From Azospirillum brasilense (GTDB taxonomy: Bacteria; Pseudomonadota; Alphaproteobacteria; Azospirillales; Azospirillaceae): a stretch of 64,000 nucleotides of DNA. The translations under genes and the position numbers were made by a program. A model generated the notes under the pieces. That model was not told the origin of the DNA, did not search any database, and saw only the letters and a program-made list of their open reading frames with translations. Numbering within the stretch: the stretch's first letter is position 1; every line of letters begins with the position of its first letter. The stretch covers positions 1 to 64,000 of the forward strand of contig NZ_QLKQ01000007.1 in assembly GCF_003349955.1 (NCBI RefSeq). Direction: 5' to 3'. Positions 13,953 through 24,684 of this stretch are shown here, piece by piece.

Positions 13953-14414
13953 TCAGCAGGCCGAAAGCTGCTGCTTCACGGTGCCGCTGACCTTGGCGAA
14001 GTCCATCTGGCCGGCGTAGCGGGTCTTCAGCTCCGCCATCACCTTGCCCATGTCCTTGATGCAGGTGGCGCCGATCTCGTCCACCACCGTCTTGACGGCG
14101 GCGGCCACCTCCTCCTCCGACATCTGCTTGGGCAGGAAGCCCTCGATGATGGTGATCTCCTCGCGCTCCTGCTCGGCCAGCTCCAGGCGGCCGCCCTGCT
14201 CGTACAGCTTGATCGACTCGCCGCGCTGCTTGATCATCGTCTGCAGCATGGAGAGGATCTCGGCCTCGTCGATGCCGTCGGTGACGCCGCGCGAGCGCGC
14301 CGCGATGTCCCGGTCCTTCAGCGCGGCCAGGATCAGGCGCACGGTCGAGACGGCGCGCTGGTTCTTGGCGAGCATCGCCTGCTTCAAAGCCTCGTTCAGG
14401 CGCGTGCGCAGCAT
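13953..14414 (-). CDS. GatB/YqeY domain-containing protein
   Basis: The 153-residue protein matches the stand-alone YqeY family. The N-terminus is LNEALKQAMLAKNQRAVSTV, the middle is a helical region, and the C-terminus resembles the tRNA-binding tail of GatB (KDMGKVMAELKTRYAGQMD). The family is thought to bind tRNA or act in tRNA-dependent amidation, but its function is unsettled. It precedes dnaG by 38 bp on the same strand, an arrangement seen in many alphaproteobacteria. A GAAGGA ribosome-binding site precedes the ATG. Confidence 0.88.
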   Translation of the reverse strand: MLRTRLNEALKQAMLAKNQRAVSTVRLILAALKDRDIAARSRGVTDGIDEAEILSMLQTMIKQRGESIKLYEQGGRLELAEQEREEITIIEGFLPKQMSEEEVAAAVKTVVDEIGATCIKDMGKVMAELKTRYAGQMDFAKVSGTVKQQLSAC

Positions 14415-14428
14415 TGCGTGTGTCCTTC

Positions 14429-14454
14429 GTGTTCGTCAGGTGTGTTCGTCAGGT
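14429..14454. repeat. 13-bp tandem duplication in the yqeY leader
   Basis: Two exact head-to-tail copies of GTGTTCGTCAGGT (14429-14441 and 14442-14454) begin 15 bp upstream of the yqeY-type start codon. They probably arose by strand slippage. Confidence 0.85.
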
Positions 14455-14675
14455 CGAAACGATCAACGGCCGCTCGGCGGCATCCGCAGCGCGCCCATCC
14501 GTGGGATGGCGCGGGTGACGCGGCGCGAACCGGCAATATTCCTAAATTTGCGCCGGATTGCCACGTCAATTCCGAAGGGCCGCCTTTCCCCCGCCAACCG
14601 TCAAGCCCCACCGGTGAAGCACGGCGATTATGCAAACGCGCCGCTGGAAATCGGGGTACCAATCGTCATATACGG

Positions 14676-14704
14676 TTGACCGGCTCACCCGTCCCGACTA
14701 ATCG
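14676..14704 (+). promoter_or_regulatory. Candidate sigma-70 promoter for carA
   Basis: A TTGACC -35 element and a TAATCG -10 element are separated by exactly 17 nt. They would start transcription near 14711, leaving a leader of about 140 nt before carA. Assigned by pattern only. Confidence 0.42.
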
Positions 14705-14854
14705 ATCCAGGCTCAGACACCCGAACCGCAAGGAACCGGGATGGCGGGGCACGGACCGACGACGACGCGTGCGCCCAGCGGGGCGGGACGCGGCGCCGAC
14801 GCTCCGCAAGGCAGGAATATGTGGCCCGCGGCGGCTCTTGATAAGGTCTGAAGG

Positions 14855-16030
14855 ATGGCTCAATCGACTCTCCCGGCGGGCGATGCCGGCGCTTACACCG
14901 GTGTCCTGGTTCTGGCCGACGGCACCGTCTTCAAGGGCCGAGGCATCGGTGCGGTGGGGGATTCGGTGGGCGAGGTGTGCTTCAACACCTCGATGACCGG
15001 CTATCAGGAAATCCTGACCGACCCCAGCTACGCCGGGCAGATCATCACCTTCACCTTCCCCCACATCGGCAACACCGGCGCCAACCCGGAAGACATCGAG
15101 ACGGTGACCCCCGCCGCGCGCGGCCTGATCCTGCGCGCCGACGTCACCGACCCGTCGAACTGGCGCGCCACCCGCCACCTCGACGACTGGCTGAAGAGCT
15201 ACGGGCTGGTCGGTCTGGCCGGGGTTGACACCCGCCGCCTGACCCGCCGCATCCGCGACCTGGGCGCGCCGAACGGCGTCGTCGCCCACGCGCCGGACGG
15301 CAAATTCGACCTCGACGCGCTGGTCGCCAAGGCCAAGGGCTGGCCGGGGCTGGAGGGCATGGACCTCGCCAAGGACGTCTCCTGCCGCCAGACCTACGGC
15401 TGGGACGAGGGCGCCTGGACGCTCGGCGCCGGCTACGCCACGCAGGGGAGCCCGCGCTTCCACGTCGTGGCGATCGATTTCGGCGCCAAGCGCAACATCC
15501 TGCGCTGCCTCGCCGCGGCCGGCTGCAAGGTGACCGTGGTTCCGGGCACCGCCACCGTCGAGGACGTGATGCGCCACAAGCCGGACGGCGTCTTCCTGTC
15601 CAACGGCCCCGGCGACCCGGCGGCCACCGGCGAATACGCCGTGCCGACGATCAAGGGCCTGCTGGACACCGGCCTGCCGATGTTCGGCATCTGCCTGGGC
15701 CACCAGATGCTGTCGCTGGCGCTGGGCGCCAAGACGAAGAAGATGCCGCTGGGCCACCGCGGCGCCAACCATCCGGTGAAGGACCTGGCCTCCGGCCGCG
15801 TGGAGATCACCAGCCAGAACCACGGCTTCGTGGTGATGGAGGAGACCCTGCCCGCCGACGCCGAGGTGACCCACGTCAGCCTGTTCGACGGCACCAACGA
15901 GGGCATCCGGCTGAAGAACAAGCCGGTCTTCTCGGTGCAGTACCACCCGGAAGCCTCGCCCGGCCCGCAGGACAGCCACTATCTGTTCGACCGCTTCGTG
16001 GCGCTGATGGACGGCAAGCAGCCGGCCTGA
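14855..16030 (+). CDS. carA: Carbamoyl-phosphate synthase small (glutaminase) subunit
   Basis: The 391-residue protein is a full-length CarA. It has the N-terminal domain (GEVCFNTSMTGYQEILTDPSY) and a class I glutamine amidotransferase with nucleophile Cys280 in FGICLGHQ and the His364/Glu366 pair in YHPEASPGP. It hydrolyses glutamine and passes ammonia to CarB to make carbamoyl phosphate for pyrimidine and arginine synthesis. carB is not downstream: the gene ends in a strong terminator and is followed by a sensor kinase. The subunits are therefore encoded apart, unless carB lies upstream outside the window, which the divergent gene makes unlikely. Confidence 0.97.
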   Translation: MAQSTLPAGDAGAYTGVLVLADGTVFKGRGIGAVGDSVGEVCFNTSMTGYQEILTDPSYAGQIITFTFPHIGNTGANPEDIETVTPAARGLILRADVTDPSNWRATRHLDDWLKSYGLVGLAGVDTRRLTRRIRDLGAPNGVVAHAPDGKFDLDALVAKAKGWPGLEGMDLAKDVSCRQTYGWDEGAWTLGAGYATQGSPRFHVVAIDFGAKRNILRCLAAAGCKVTVVPGTATVEDVMRHKPDGVFLSNGPGDPAATGEYAVPTIKGLLDTGLPMFGICLGHQMLSLALGAKTKKMPLGHRGANHPVKDLASGRVEITSQNHGFVVMEETLPADAEVTHVSLFDGTNEGIRLKNKPVFSVQYHPEASPGPQDSHYLFDRFVALMDGKQPA

Positions 16031-16062
16031 CCCCTGACGGACACACCCGCCGATGACGAGAA

Positions 16063-16091
16063 GGGAGCCGCTTGCGGCTCCTTTTTCTTTT
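16063..16091 (+). terminator. Rho-independent terminator of carA
   Basis: A perfect 8-bp stem GGAGCCGC/GCGGCTCC with a 2-nt TT apex is followed by TTTTTCTTTT. It starts 33 nt after the carA stop codon. Confidence 0.93.
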
Positions 16092-16288
16092 CAGGCACGC
16101 CGTCCACGCGGGACCCTCGCCCTCCCTGCCCTCCTCGCCGGCGGCCGCCCCAATCGATCGAAGGGGTTAGCCGGATTTCCACCCCCTTCGATAAAAACCC
16201 TGCTCCGTCAAAGGTGTGTCCTTTGCTGCCGGACTCTGCGATGGTTACGGACGCGTCCATCGCTATGCATACCGGAGCATGACATCCC

Positions 16289-19363
<3,075 letters not shown>

Positions 19364-19388
19364 CGGCCGCCGCCCGACCGGACGCTCC

Positions 19389-19694
19389 ATGCCGCCTGCC
19401 GCCCCGTCCCATCCGCCTTGCCCGCTCTGCGGACGTCCGATGGTGCCCGGGCCCAGCCTGAACGAGCACCACCTGATCCCGCGCACCTACGGGGGACGGG
19501 ACACCGTGACCATGCACCGCATCTGCCACGCCAAGATCCACGCGGTGCTGAGCGAGGCGGAGTTGCGCGACCACTACCACACCATCGCCAGCCTGCGCGC
19601 CCACCCGGACATCGCCGCTTTCCTGCGCTGGGTGTCCCGCAAGCCGCCGGAATTCATCGACCGCCACGCCTCCGGGCGCGGGCGCCGTCGGTGA
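19389..19694 (+). CDS. Small HNH-like zinc protein
   Basis: The 101-residue protein has a zinc-knuckle CPLC (11-14), an NEHHLIPR core (25-32) and a second MHRICHAKIH cluster (42-51), which together resemble a minimal HNH nuclease fold. Members of this family nick or cut DNA or RNA in many settings, and its role here cannot be told from context. It lies 25 bp after the hybrid kinase on the same strand. The upstream extension of the frame overlaps the kinase gene and is Arg/Pro-rich shadow sequence, so ATG 19389 is the likely start. Confidence 0.75.
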   Translation: MPPAAPSHPPCPLCGRPMVPGPSLNEHHLIPRTYGGRDTVTMHRICHAKIHAVLSEAELRDHYHTIASLRAHPDIAAFLRWVSRKPPEFIDRHASGRGRRR

Positions 19695-19711
19695 CGCACC
19701 GCTCGATAGGT

Positions 19712-20461
19712 TCACACGCGCCCGAGGTAGCGGTTGATCTCGCCGTCGCAGGACTGGCCGATGCGCTCGTACTCGGCCGGGGTGTCGATGCGGGCCTGAC
19801 GCGCGTTGCGCTCGCGCCCGAACTCGTCCATCAGCTGACGCATCGCCGCCTTGATCGGCTGCTCGATCGCCGCCATCACCTGCCGTTCGGAGCGCCCCTG
19901 GACCGGGCGGGAGCGGCCGACCACATCCTCCAGCCGGCGTTTCAGGACCGGCACATACTCGCGCAGAAGCTGCTCGTCCACCGCGACGTGGCGCATCTCG
20001 TGGGCCAGGACCTCGCCGTGGATGCAGCTGCCCTGCGGCAGTTCGCGGGCCACATAGACGGTCCGCTCGTCGTAGCCGAAGGTGACGGTCAGGGTCTGCG
20101 CCGCGCCGCAGTAGCGGCCCTGCCCCAGCGACGCCGTCATGACGCCGGCCTGCCATTGCTGATTGTATTGGATGGCCGCCAGACCCAGCGTGTGGGAGTT
20201 GGCGGTCCGCCCCGCGACCGGCCGCCGCCCCGGCTTCTGGGCCAGCTGCCGGATCGACTGGCTGTAGTCGGTGCGCAGCGGGGCGATCTGCAGATCGAGG
20301 ATCACCCGGCCCGGCGCGAAGTCCGGACAGGTGGCGACTCCGCTCTGGGCAACAGCGGTTTGCGCCGCCGCGGGCGCTGCGAAGCCAAGCCCCCCGCCAC
20401 CCAGGCACAGGAGCGTCAGGAGGCCGGCGCGCAGACGCGGTCGAAACGGGCGGAAGGTCAT
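19712..20461 (-). CDS. Secreted HExxH-containing protein (putative zinc protease)
   Basis: The 249-residue protein has a signal peptide (hydrophobic 11-33, AAPAAA cleavage region). A single HEMRH motif (154-158) in the helix EVLAHEMRHVAVDEQLL has the pattern of gluzincin-type zinc proteases, with Glu163 a possible third ligand. Cysteines at 45, 118, 146 and near 239 could form disulfides in the periplasm. It resembles uncharacterised secreted Zn-dependent protease families, but I cannot name the family with confidence. It lies 48 bp downstream of serA on the same strand. Confidence 0.72.
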   Translation of the reverse strand: MTFRPFRPRLRAGLLTLLCLGGGGLGFAAPAAAQTAVAQSGVATCPDFAPGRVILDLQIAPLRTDYSQSIRQLAQKPGRRPVAGRTANSHTLGLAAIQYNQQWQAGVMTASLGQGRYCGAAQTLTVTFGYDERTVYVARELPQGSCIHGEVLAHEMRHVAVDEQLLREYVPVLKRRLEDVVGRSRPVQGRSERQVMAAIEQPIKAAMRQLMDEFGRERNARQARIDTPAEYERIGQSCDGEINRYLGRV

Positions 20462-20509
20462 TCCGCCTATGTCGGTGCGGCCCCCGCCGAGGGCAAGGGC
20501 CGCAACGTC

Positions 20510-21757
20510 TCAGCGCTTGCCCGGATAGAGGAACCGCGCCTTCAGCGTGCCCTCGATGGCGCGCAGGTCGTTCGCCACCTCGTTCTCCTCCACGTCGCCG
20601 TCGACATCCACCACGACGTAGCCCAGCTCCGGGTCGGTCTGGAGATACTGAGCGGCGATGTTCAGGTTGCGGCCCGAGAACACCTCATTGATCTTGCGCA
20701 GCACGCCCGGACGGTTCTCGTGAACGTGCAGGAAGCGGGTGCAGCCGGCGTGGACCACCGGCAGGCCGACCTGCGGGAAGTTCACGGCGCCCAGGGTCGA
20801 GCCGTTGTCCGAATACTCGATCAGCTTCTGCGACACCTCGGTGCCGATGTTGGCCTGCGCCTCCATCGTCGAGCCGCCGATGTGCGGGGTCAGGATGACG
20901 TTGTCGAGCCCGCGCAGCGCGCTCTCGAACACCTCCTTGTCGCCGCCCGGCTCCTTCGGGAACACGTCGATGGCCGCACCCAGCAGATGCTTGTCCCTCA
21001 GGGCGGCGGCCAGCGCCTCGATCACCACGACCTTGCCGCGGGCGGCGTTGATCAGGTGGGCGCCCTTCTTCATGGCGCGGATCTGCGCCTCGCCGATCAT
21101 GTCGCGGGTCTGCGGCGTGTCGGGGACGTGCAGGGTCACCACGTCGGACACCGCCAGCAGCTCCTCCAGCGAGTGGCAGGGCTGCGCGTTGCCGAGCGCC
21201 AGCTTGTTCACGACGTCGTAGTAGCGGACCTTCATGCCCATCGATTCGGCCATGATCGACACCTGGGTGCCGATGTGGCCGTAGCCGACGATGCCCAGCG
21301 TCTTGCCGCGGATCTCATAGCTGTCCTTGGCCGACTTCATCCAGCCGCCGCCATGCACGAGGTTCGACTTCGGGAAGATGCCGCGCATCAGCATGATGAC
21401 CTCGCCGATCACCAGCTCCGCCACCGACCGGGTGTTCGAATAGGGCGCGTTGAAGACCGGGATGCCGAGTCGGCGGGCGGCCTTCAGATCGACCTGATTC
21501 GTGCCGATGCAGAAGCAGCCGACGCTGAACAGACGGGTCGCGGCCTCCAGCACCTTGGCGGTCAGATGGGTGCGCGAGCGGATGCCCAGCATGTGGACGG
21601 ACCCGATGCGCTCCAGCAGTTCCGATTCGTCCAGCGCGTGCGGCAGACGCTCCACGGTGGCGTAGCCGCCATGCGCCAACTCGTTGATGGCGTTGTCGTG
21701 AACGCCTTCGAGCAGCAGGATGTTGATCTTGTCCTTGGAGAGCGAGAGCTTCGTCAC
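20510..21757 (-). CDS. serA: D-3-phosphoglycerate dehydrogenase
   Basis: The 415-residue protein aligns by eye with E. coli-type SerA from its first residues (TKLSLSKDKINILLLEGVH). It has a substrate domain, an NAD-binding Rossmann motif (TLGIVGYGHIGTQVSIMAES), the catalytic Arg/Glu/His region ending LTPHIGGSTMEAQ, and a C-terminal ACT domain (HENRPGVLRKINEVF) for serine feedback inhibition. It oxidises 3-phosphoglycerate in the first step of serine synthesis. I chose the GTG start at 21757 because it gives the family N-terminus; the frame extends about 25 codons further upstream without similarity. Confidence 0.96.
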   Translation of the reverse strand: MTKLSLSKDKINILLLEGVHDNAINELAHGGYATVERLPHALDESELLERIGSVHMLGIRSRTHLTAKVLEAATRLFSVGCFCIGTNQVDLKAARRLGIPVFNAPYSNTRSVAELVIGEVIMLMRGIFPKSNLVHGGGWMKSAKDSYEIRGKTLGIVGYGHIGTQVSIMAESMGMKVRYYDVVNKLALGNAQPCHSLEELLAVSDVVTLHVPDTPQTRDMIGEAQIRAMKKGAHLINAARGKVVVIEALAAALRDKHLLGAAIDVFPKEPGGDKEVFESALRGLDNVILTPHIGGSTMEAQANIGTEVSQKLIEYSDNGSTLGAVNFPQVGLPVVHAGCTRFLHVHENRPGVLRKINEVFSGRNLNIAAQYLQTDPELGYVVVDVDGDVEENEVANDLRAIEGTLKARFLYPGKR

Positions 21758-21965
21758 GGCCGGAATCCGTCGAAATGAATGGCCCCGCGCGCGGCGGGCC
21801 GCCAATAATGCGAGCGCGCAAGGTAATGCCAAGCGCCGGCCTTGTCACGCGAGGGATGTTGCGCCGCCGCCGCCATTCCGCATGGCGGGTTGGCGCCGCA
21901 CGCGGAGCGGGTGTATTCCTGCCACCGACAAGGTCATGGCTGGGACGAGCGAGGGAAACACCGGG

Positions 21966-22307
21966 ATGAGCGACGTCACCATCTACCACAACCCGCGCTG
22001 CACCAAGTCGCGCCAGACGCTGGAGCTTCTGAGGTCCAGGGGCGTCGAGCCCACCGTCGTGGAGTATCTGAAGACCCCGCCCGCCCCGGCGGAGCTGAAG
22101 GCCATCCTGGCCAAGCTGGGCAAGGGCCCCCGCAACATCCTGCGCGCCAAGGAGGCGGCGGAGGCCGGGATCGCCAAGGATCTCGACGGCGACGCCCTGA
22201 TCGACGCATTGTCCGCCAACCCCGCCGCCATCGAGCGGCCCATCGTCGTCACGGGCGACAAGGCCCGCGTGGGCCGTCCGCCGGAAAGCGTTCTGGAGAT
22301 CCTGTAA
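21966..22307 (+). CDS. arsC: Arsenate reductase (glutaredoxin-coupled ArsC type)
   Basis: The 113-residue thioredoxin-fold protein has the catalytic Cys12 in NPRCTKSRQ, Arg60 in GPRNILRAKE, and arginines near 91 and 104 that correspond to the oxyanion-binding residues of E. coli ArsC. It reduces arsenate to arsenite using glutathione and glutaredoxin. Short YffB/ArsC relatives of unknown substrate look similar, but the complete arginine set supports ArsC. Its stop codon abuts the GTG start of prmB, so the pair is translationally coupled and apart from any ars operon. Confidence 0.85.
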   Translation: MSDVTIYHNPRCTKSRQTLELLRSRGVEPTVVEYLKTPPAPAELKAILAKLGKGPRNILRAKEAAEAGIAKDLDGDALIDALSANPAAIERPIVVTGDKARVGRPPESVLEIL

Positions 22308-23249
22308 GTGACCAAGCCCTCCCTGGACCTCACCCCCGCCGACGCGGCGACCGAGCTGCGCACCGTCCGCGACCTGATCCGCTACGGCGTCAGCCGCTTC
22401 ACCGAGGCCGACCTCGACTACGGCCACGGCACCACCAACGCCCATGACGAGGCGGTGTTCATGGTGCTGGAGGGGCTGAGCCTGCCCATCGACCAGCTCG
22501 ACCCCTATGTGGACGCCCGGCTGACCCTGGCGGAGCGCCGCAAGGTCGCCGACCTGCTGCACGCCCGCGTGGAGACGCGCAAGCCGGCCTCCTACCTGCT
22601 GAACAAGGCCTACATCCAGGGCATCCCCTTCTATGTGGACGAGCGGGTGATCGTCCCGCGCTCCTACATCGGCGAGATCCTGTTCTCCGACCTGATCGGC
22701 GGCGACGACTTCACCCTGGTCGAGGACCCGACGGAGGTCGAGCGGGTGCTCGACCTGTGCACCGGCTCCGGCTGCCTCGCCATCCTGGCCGCCCAGATCT
22801 TCCCGGAGGCCCATGTGGACGCGGTGGACCTGTCCGCCGACGCGCTGGAGGTGGCCAAGCGCAACGTCGCCGACAGCGGGTTCGAGGACCGCATCGCCCT
22901 GCACCATGGCGACCTGTTCGCGCCGCTGAAGAACCGCAAGTACGACGTCATCATCACCAACCCGCCCTATGTGGACGCCGAGGCGATGGCCAACCTGCCG
23001 CCGGAGTTCCGCCACGAGCCGCAGATGGCCCTGGCCTCGGGCGACGACGGGCTGGACATCGTGCGCCGCATCCTCAAGGAGGCGCCCAAGCACCTGACGC
23101 CGGAGGGCGGTCTGCTCTGCGAGTTCGGCACGGGCCGCGAGATCCTGGAGGCCGAGTATCCGGACCTCGACTTCTTCTGGGTGGAGACCGCCAACAGCTT
23201 CGGCGAGGTCTTCTGGCTGACCCGCGACCAGCTGAAGCCGGGAAAGTAA
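22308..23249 (+). CDS. prmB: 50S ribosomal protein L3 glutamine N5-methyltransferase
   Basis: The 313-residue SAM-dependent methyltransferase has the motif I region VLDLCTGSGCLAILAA and the catalytic NPPY (218-221), whose asparagine contacts the target glutamine amide. The N-terminal segment (DLIRYGVSRFTEADLDYGHG and VPRSYIGEIL) is typical of PrmB rather than the release-factor methylase PrmC. It methylates a glutamine of L3 during ribosome assembly. The start is the GTG immediately after the arsC stop. The gene converges on the GNAT gene with a 1-bp gap. Confidence 0.94.
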   Translation: MTKPSLDLTPADAATELRTVRDLIRYGVSRFTEADLDYGHGTTNAHDEAVFMVLEGLSLPIDQLDPYVDARLTLAERRKVADLLHARVETRKPASYLLNKAYIQGIPFYVDERVIVPRSYIGEILFSDLIGGDDFTLVEDPTEVERVLDLCTGSGCLAILAAQIFPEAHVDAVDLSADALEVAKRNVADSGFEDRIALHHGDLFAPLKNRKYDVIITNPPYVDAEAMANLPPEFRHEPQMALASGDDGLDIVRRILKEAPKHLTPEGGLLCEFGTGREILEAEYPDLDFFWVETANSFGEVFWLTRDQLKPGK

Positions 23250-23250
23250 G

Positions 23251-23841
23251 CTAGACCGGGCGCCGGAGCAGCACGCTTCCCCCCTGGTGCGGCAGCCGCT
23301 CGTGCCAGGGGATGTCGGCGCGGCCGATCTCGGCGAAGCCCTCCTTGGCGTAGAGCCGGCGGGCGTCGGCGTTGTCGGCCCAGACATGCAGCGTCACCCG
23401 GTCGAACCGGCCTCGGCGGGCCCGCTCATAGACCCAGGCGAGGAGCTGGCCCGCGATGCCGCGGCGGCGCCACGCCGGATCGACGGCCAGCGCCGACAGG
23501 AAGTAGCTGCCCCAGTCGTGCACCCGGTTGAAATCCTCCATGTGGGCCAGCCGGTCGACGGGCAGCCCGCTGTAATCCTGGGTCTTGATCCAATCCACCG
23601 GGTAGGCGTGGGCGACCCCGACAATCCGCCCCGCCACCTCCGCCACGCCCGAATGGCGGTGGGAGAAGGATCCCGACGTGCCCGCCAGCCCCGGCACCAG
23701 CATTTCCGCCGCCGTCTGGCCGGGCACCAGCCCGTCGAGCAGGAACTCGTAGACGCCGCCGCCGGCCATGTCGATCAGCCGCGCCAGCTCCGGCGCGTCG
23801 TCCGGCTCGGCCGAACGGATGTGGATGCCGTTGTCGTTCAT
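23251..23841 (-). CDS. GNAT-family N-acetyltransferase
   Basis: The 196-residue protein has a single GNAT fold. The N-terminal IRSAEPDDAPELARLID begins the fold, and ALAVDPAWRRRGIAGQLL is the acetyl-CoA loop, followed by ADNADARRLYAKEGF, a classic end-of-domain motif. The substrate is unknown; GNATs acetylate amines of proteins, small molecules or antibiotics. The gene stands alone on the minus strand, upstream of the palindrome cluster. Confidence 0.88.
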   Translation of the reverse strand: MNDNGIHIRSAEPDDAPELARLIDMAGGGVYEFLLDGLVPGQTAAEMLVPGLAGTSGSFSHRHSGVAEVAGRIVGVAHAYPVDWIKTQDYSGLPVDRLAHMEDFNRVHDWGSYFLSALAVDPAWRRRGIAGQLLAWVYERARRGRFDRVTLHVWADNADARRLYAKEGFAEIGRADIPWHERLPHQGGSVLLRRPV

Positions 23842-23892
23842 GGCTTCGCGTGTCCTGTCGGATGGAATTTATTGGTTGCCGCCGCCTATATC

Positions 23893-23930
23893 CCCTCTCC
23901 CCTCCGGGGAGAGGGCTAGGGTGAGGGGGT
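23893..23930. repeat. Intergenic palindrome with GCTAGGGTGAGGGGG tail (copy 2)
   Basis: A perfect 10-bp stem CCCTCTCCCC/GGGGAGAGGG with loop TCC (23893-23915) is followed by CTAGGGTGAGGGGG. The stem arms recur as the outer arms of the neighbouring cluster (24053-24062 and 24126-24135). The hairpin-plus-tail resembles the element at 37-73. Confidence 0.85.
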
Positions 23931-23980
23931 TGCGCTTTTGCCGGACGTGCTGGAAACGCGCATCCCCTAACCGGCTCTCA

Positions 23981-24136
23981 GCGGATGCCATAGGCATCCG
24001 CCTGACGCCGTCAGCGCTGGCCTTCGGCCAGCGCGAGAGGCCCTTGGGGCCACCCTCTCCCCGCTTTCGGCGGACCGGAGGTCCGCCTGTCGCGTCAGCG
24101 CAAACGAAGTTTGCGCGTGAGCGGAGGGGAGAGGGT
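23981..24136. repeat. Cluster of five triloop palindromes, two nested in an outer inverted repeat
   Basis: Successive near-perfect hairpins all have 3-nt loops: GCGGATGCC/GGCATCCGC (23981-24001, loop ATA); GCGCTGGCC/GGCCAGCGC (24014-24034, TTC); GGCCC/GGGCC (24039-24051, TTG); GGCGGACC/GGTCCGCC (24069-24087, GGA); and GCGCAAAC/GTTTGCGC (24098-24116, GAA). The last two lie inside an outer 11-bp inverted repeat, ACCCTCTCCCC (24052-24062) with GGGGAGAGGGT (24126-24136). No ORF is supported. It looks like a REP/MITE-type compound element between the GNAT gene and the attenuator. Confidence 0.85.
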
Positions 24137-24197
24137 TAATGGGCTTCACTCCCCGACTCCATTGACCGTGGCCGCCCATCGCCCTATCCTGACGCCC

Positions 24198-24254
24198 ATG
24201 ATGGACCGTCCCCTTACCCTGGGTCTGCGAATTAGCAGCCCGGTTCTCCTGTGA
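24198..24254 (+). CDS. Putative leader peptide of a branched-chain amino-acid attenuator
   Basis: The 18-codon ORF reads MMDRPLTLGLRISSPVLL, with five Leu, one Ile and one Val in the last 13 residues. Its final Val-Leu-Leu codons lie inside the 5' arm of the following terminator, and its stop codon (24252-24254) falls at the terminator loop. A ribosome stalled at these codons for lack of charged Leu, Val or Ile tRNA would cover the terminator arm and allow read-through. Downstream is an IlvM-like gene, which fits. No strong ribosome-binding site is visible. The call rests on the combination of composition, position and downstream gene. Confidence 0.6.
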   Translation: MMDRPLTLGLRISSPVLL

Positions 24255-24267
24255 GAGCCGGGGTTTT
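24239..24267 (+). terminator. Attenuator terminator upstream of the IlvM-like gene
   Basis: A 10-bp stem CCCGGTTCTC/GAGAGCCGGG (24239-24262, one G-T pair, loop CTGT) is followed by GTTTT. A competing hairpin can form upstream between CTGGGTCTGC (about 24219-24228) and GCAGCCCGG (about 24235-24243), sharing the CCCGG arm, so two exclusive folds exist. The terminator lies 57 nt before the downstream start codon. Confidence 0.7.
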
Positions 24268-24323
24268 CGCGCGTCTGCAGGTCTGACCCTGCACTCAATC
24301 GACTCAAGACCAAGGTAAGAGCT

Positions 24324-24662
24324 ATGTCCACCGTCACGTTGTCCGCCGTCACGCTGGCGGCGCCCGCCGCCGAATCCCGTCCGACCGATCCGAACCGTCT
24401 CGTCCGCTTCGCCGTGCAGGCCGACGCCGATCCCGGCACCCTGCCCCGCGTGCTGGAGCTGTTCGCCAAGCGCGGCCTCGTCCCCCTGTCGCTGAACAGC
24501 CGCCTGCTGGGCGAGACGCTCACCGTCGAGGTCGAAATGACCGGCATGGTCGCCGCGGAGTCGAACCATGTCGGCAATTGCCTGCGCCAGATCCCGATGG
24601 TCCTGGCGGTCGCCGTGACCGAGCGGACCGTCCCGCTGGACCTGCCCGCCGCGGCCGAGTGA
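24324..24662 (+). CDS. ACT-domain protein resembling acetolactate synthase regulatory subunit IlvM
   Basis: The 112-residue protein has one ACT-like fold from about residue 27: RFAVQADADPGTLPRVLELFAKRG, a strand (LTVEVEMTG), a helix and a final strand. This order resembles IlvM, the small regulatory subunit of acetohydroxyacid synthase II. Such subunits bind the catalytic subunit and tune activity and valine sensitivity. No ilvB/ilvG catalytic gene is adjacent, since convergent pssA follows after 22 bp, so it is an orphan. The leader-peptide attenuator just upstream supports a branched-chain role. An AAGGTAAGAG ribosome-binding site precedes the ATG. Assignment is by fold and context, not strong identity. 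Confidence 0.62.
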   Translation: MSTVTLSAVTLAAPAAESRPTDPNRLVRFAVQADADPGTLPRVLELFAKRGLVPLSLNSRLLGETLTVEVEMTGMVAAESNHVGNCLRQIPMVLAVAVTERTVPLDLPAAAE

Positions 24663-24684
24663 CGGCGACGGCGGGCGTCCGGCG

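Larger units (their letters stand above)
14415..14854. other. 440-bp divergent intergenic region between the yqeY-type gene and carA
   Basis: No coding sequence is apparent. The region contains the 13-bp tandem repeat next to the yqeY-type gene, a bulged 10-bp hairpin at 14490-14513, an A/T-rich patch near 14540, and a candidate carA promoter at 14676-14704. The roughly 150 nt between that promoter and the carA start are GC-rich. I could not define a convincing attenuator or riboswitch in them. Confidence 0.6.
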
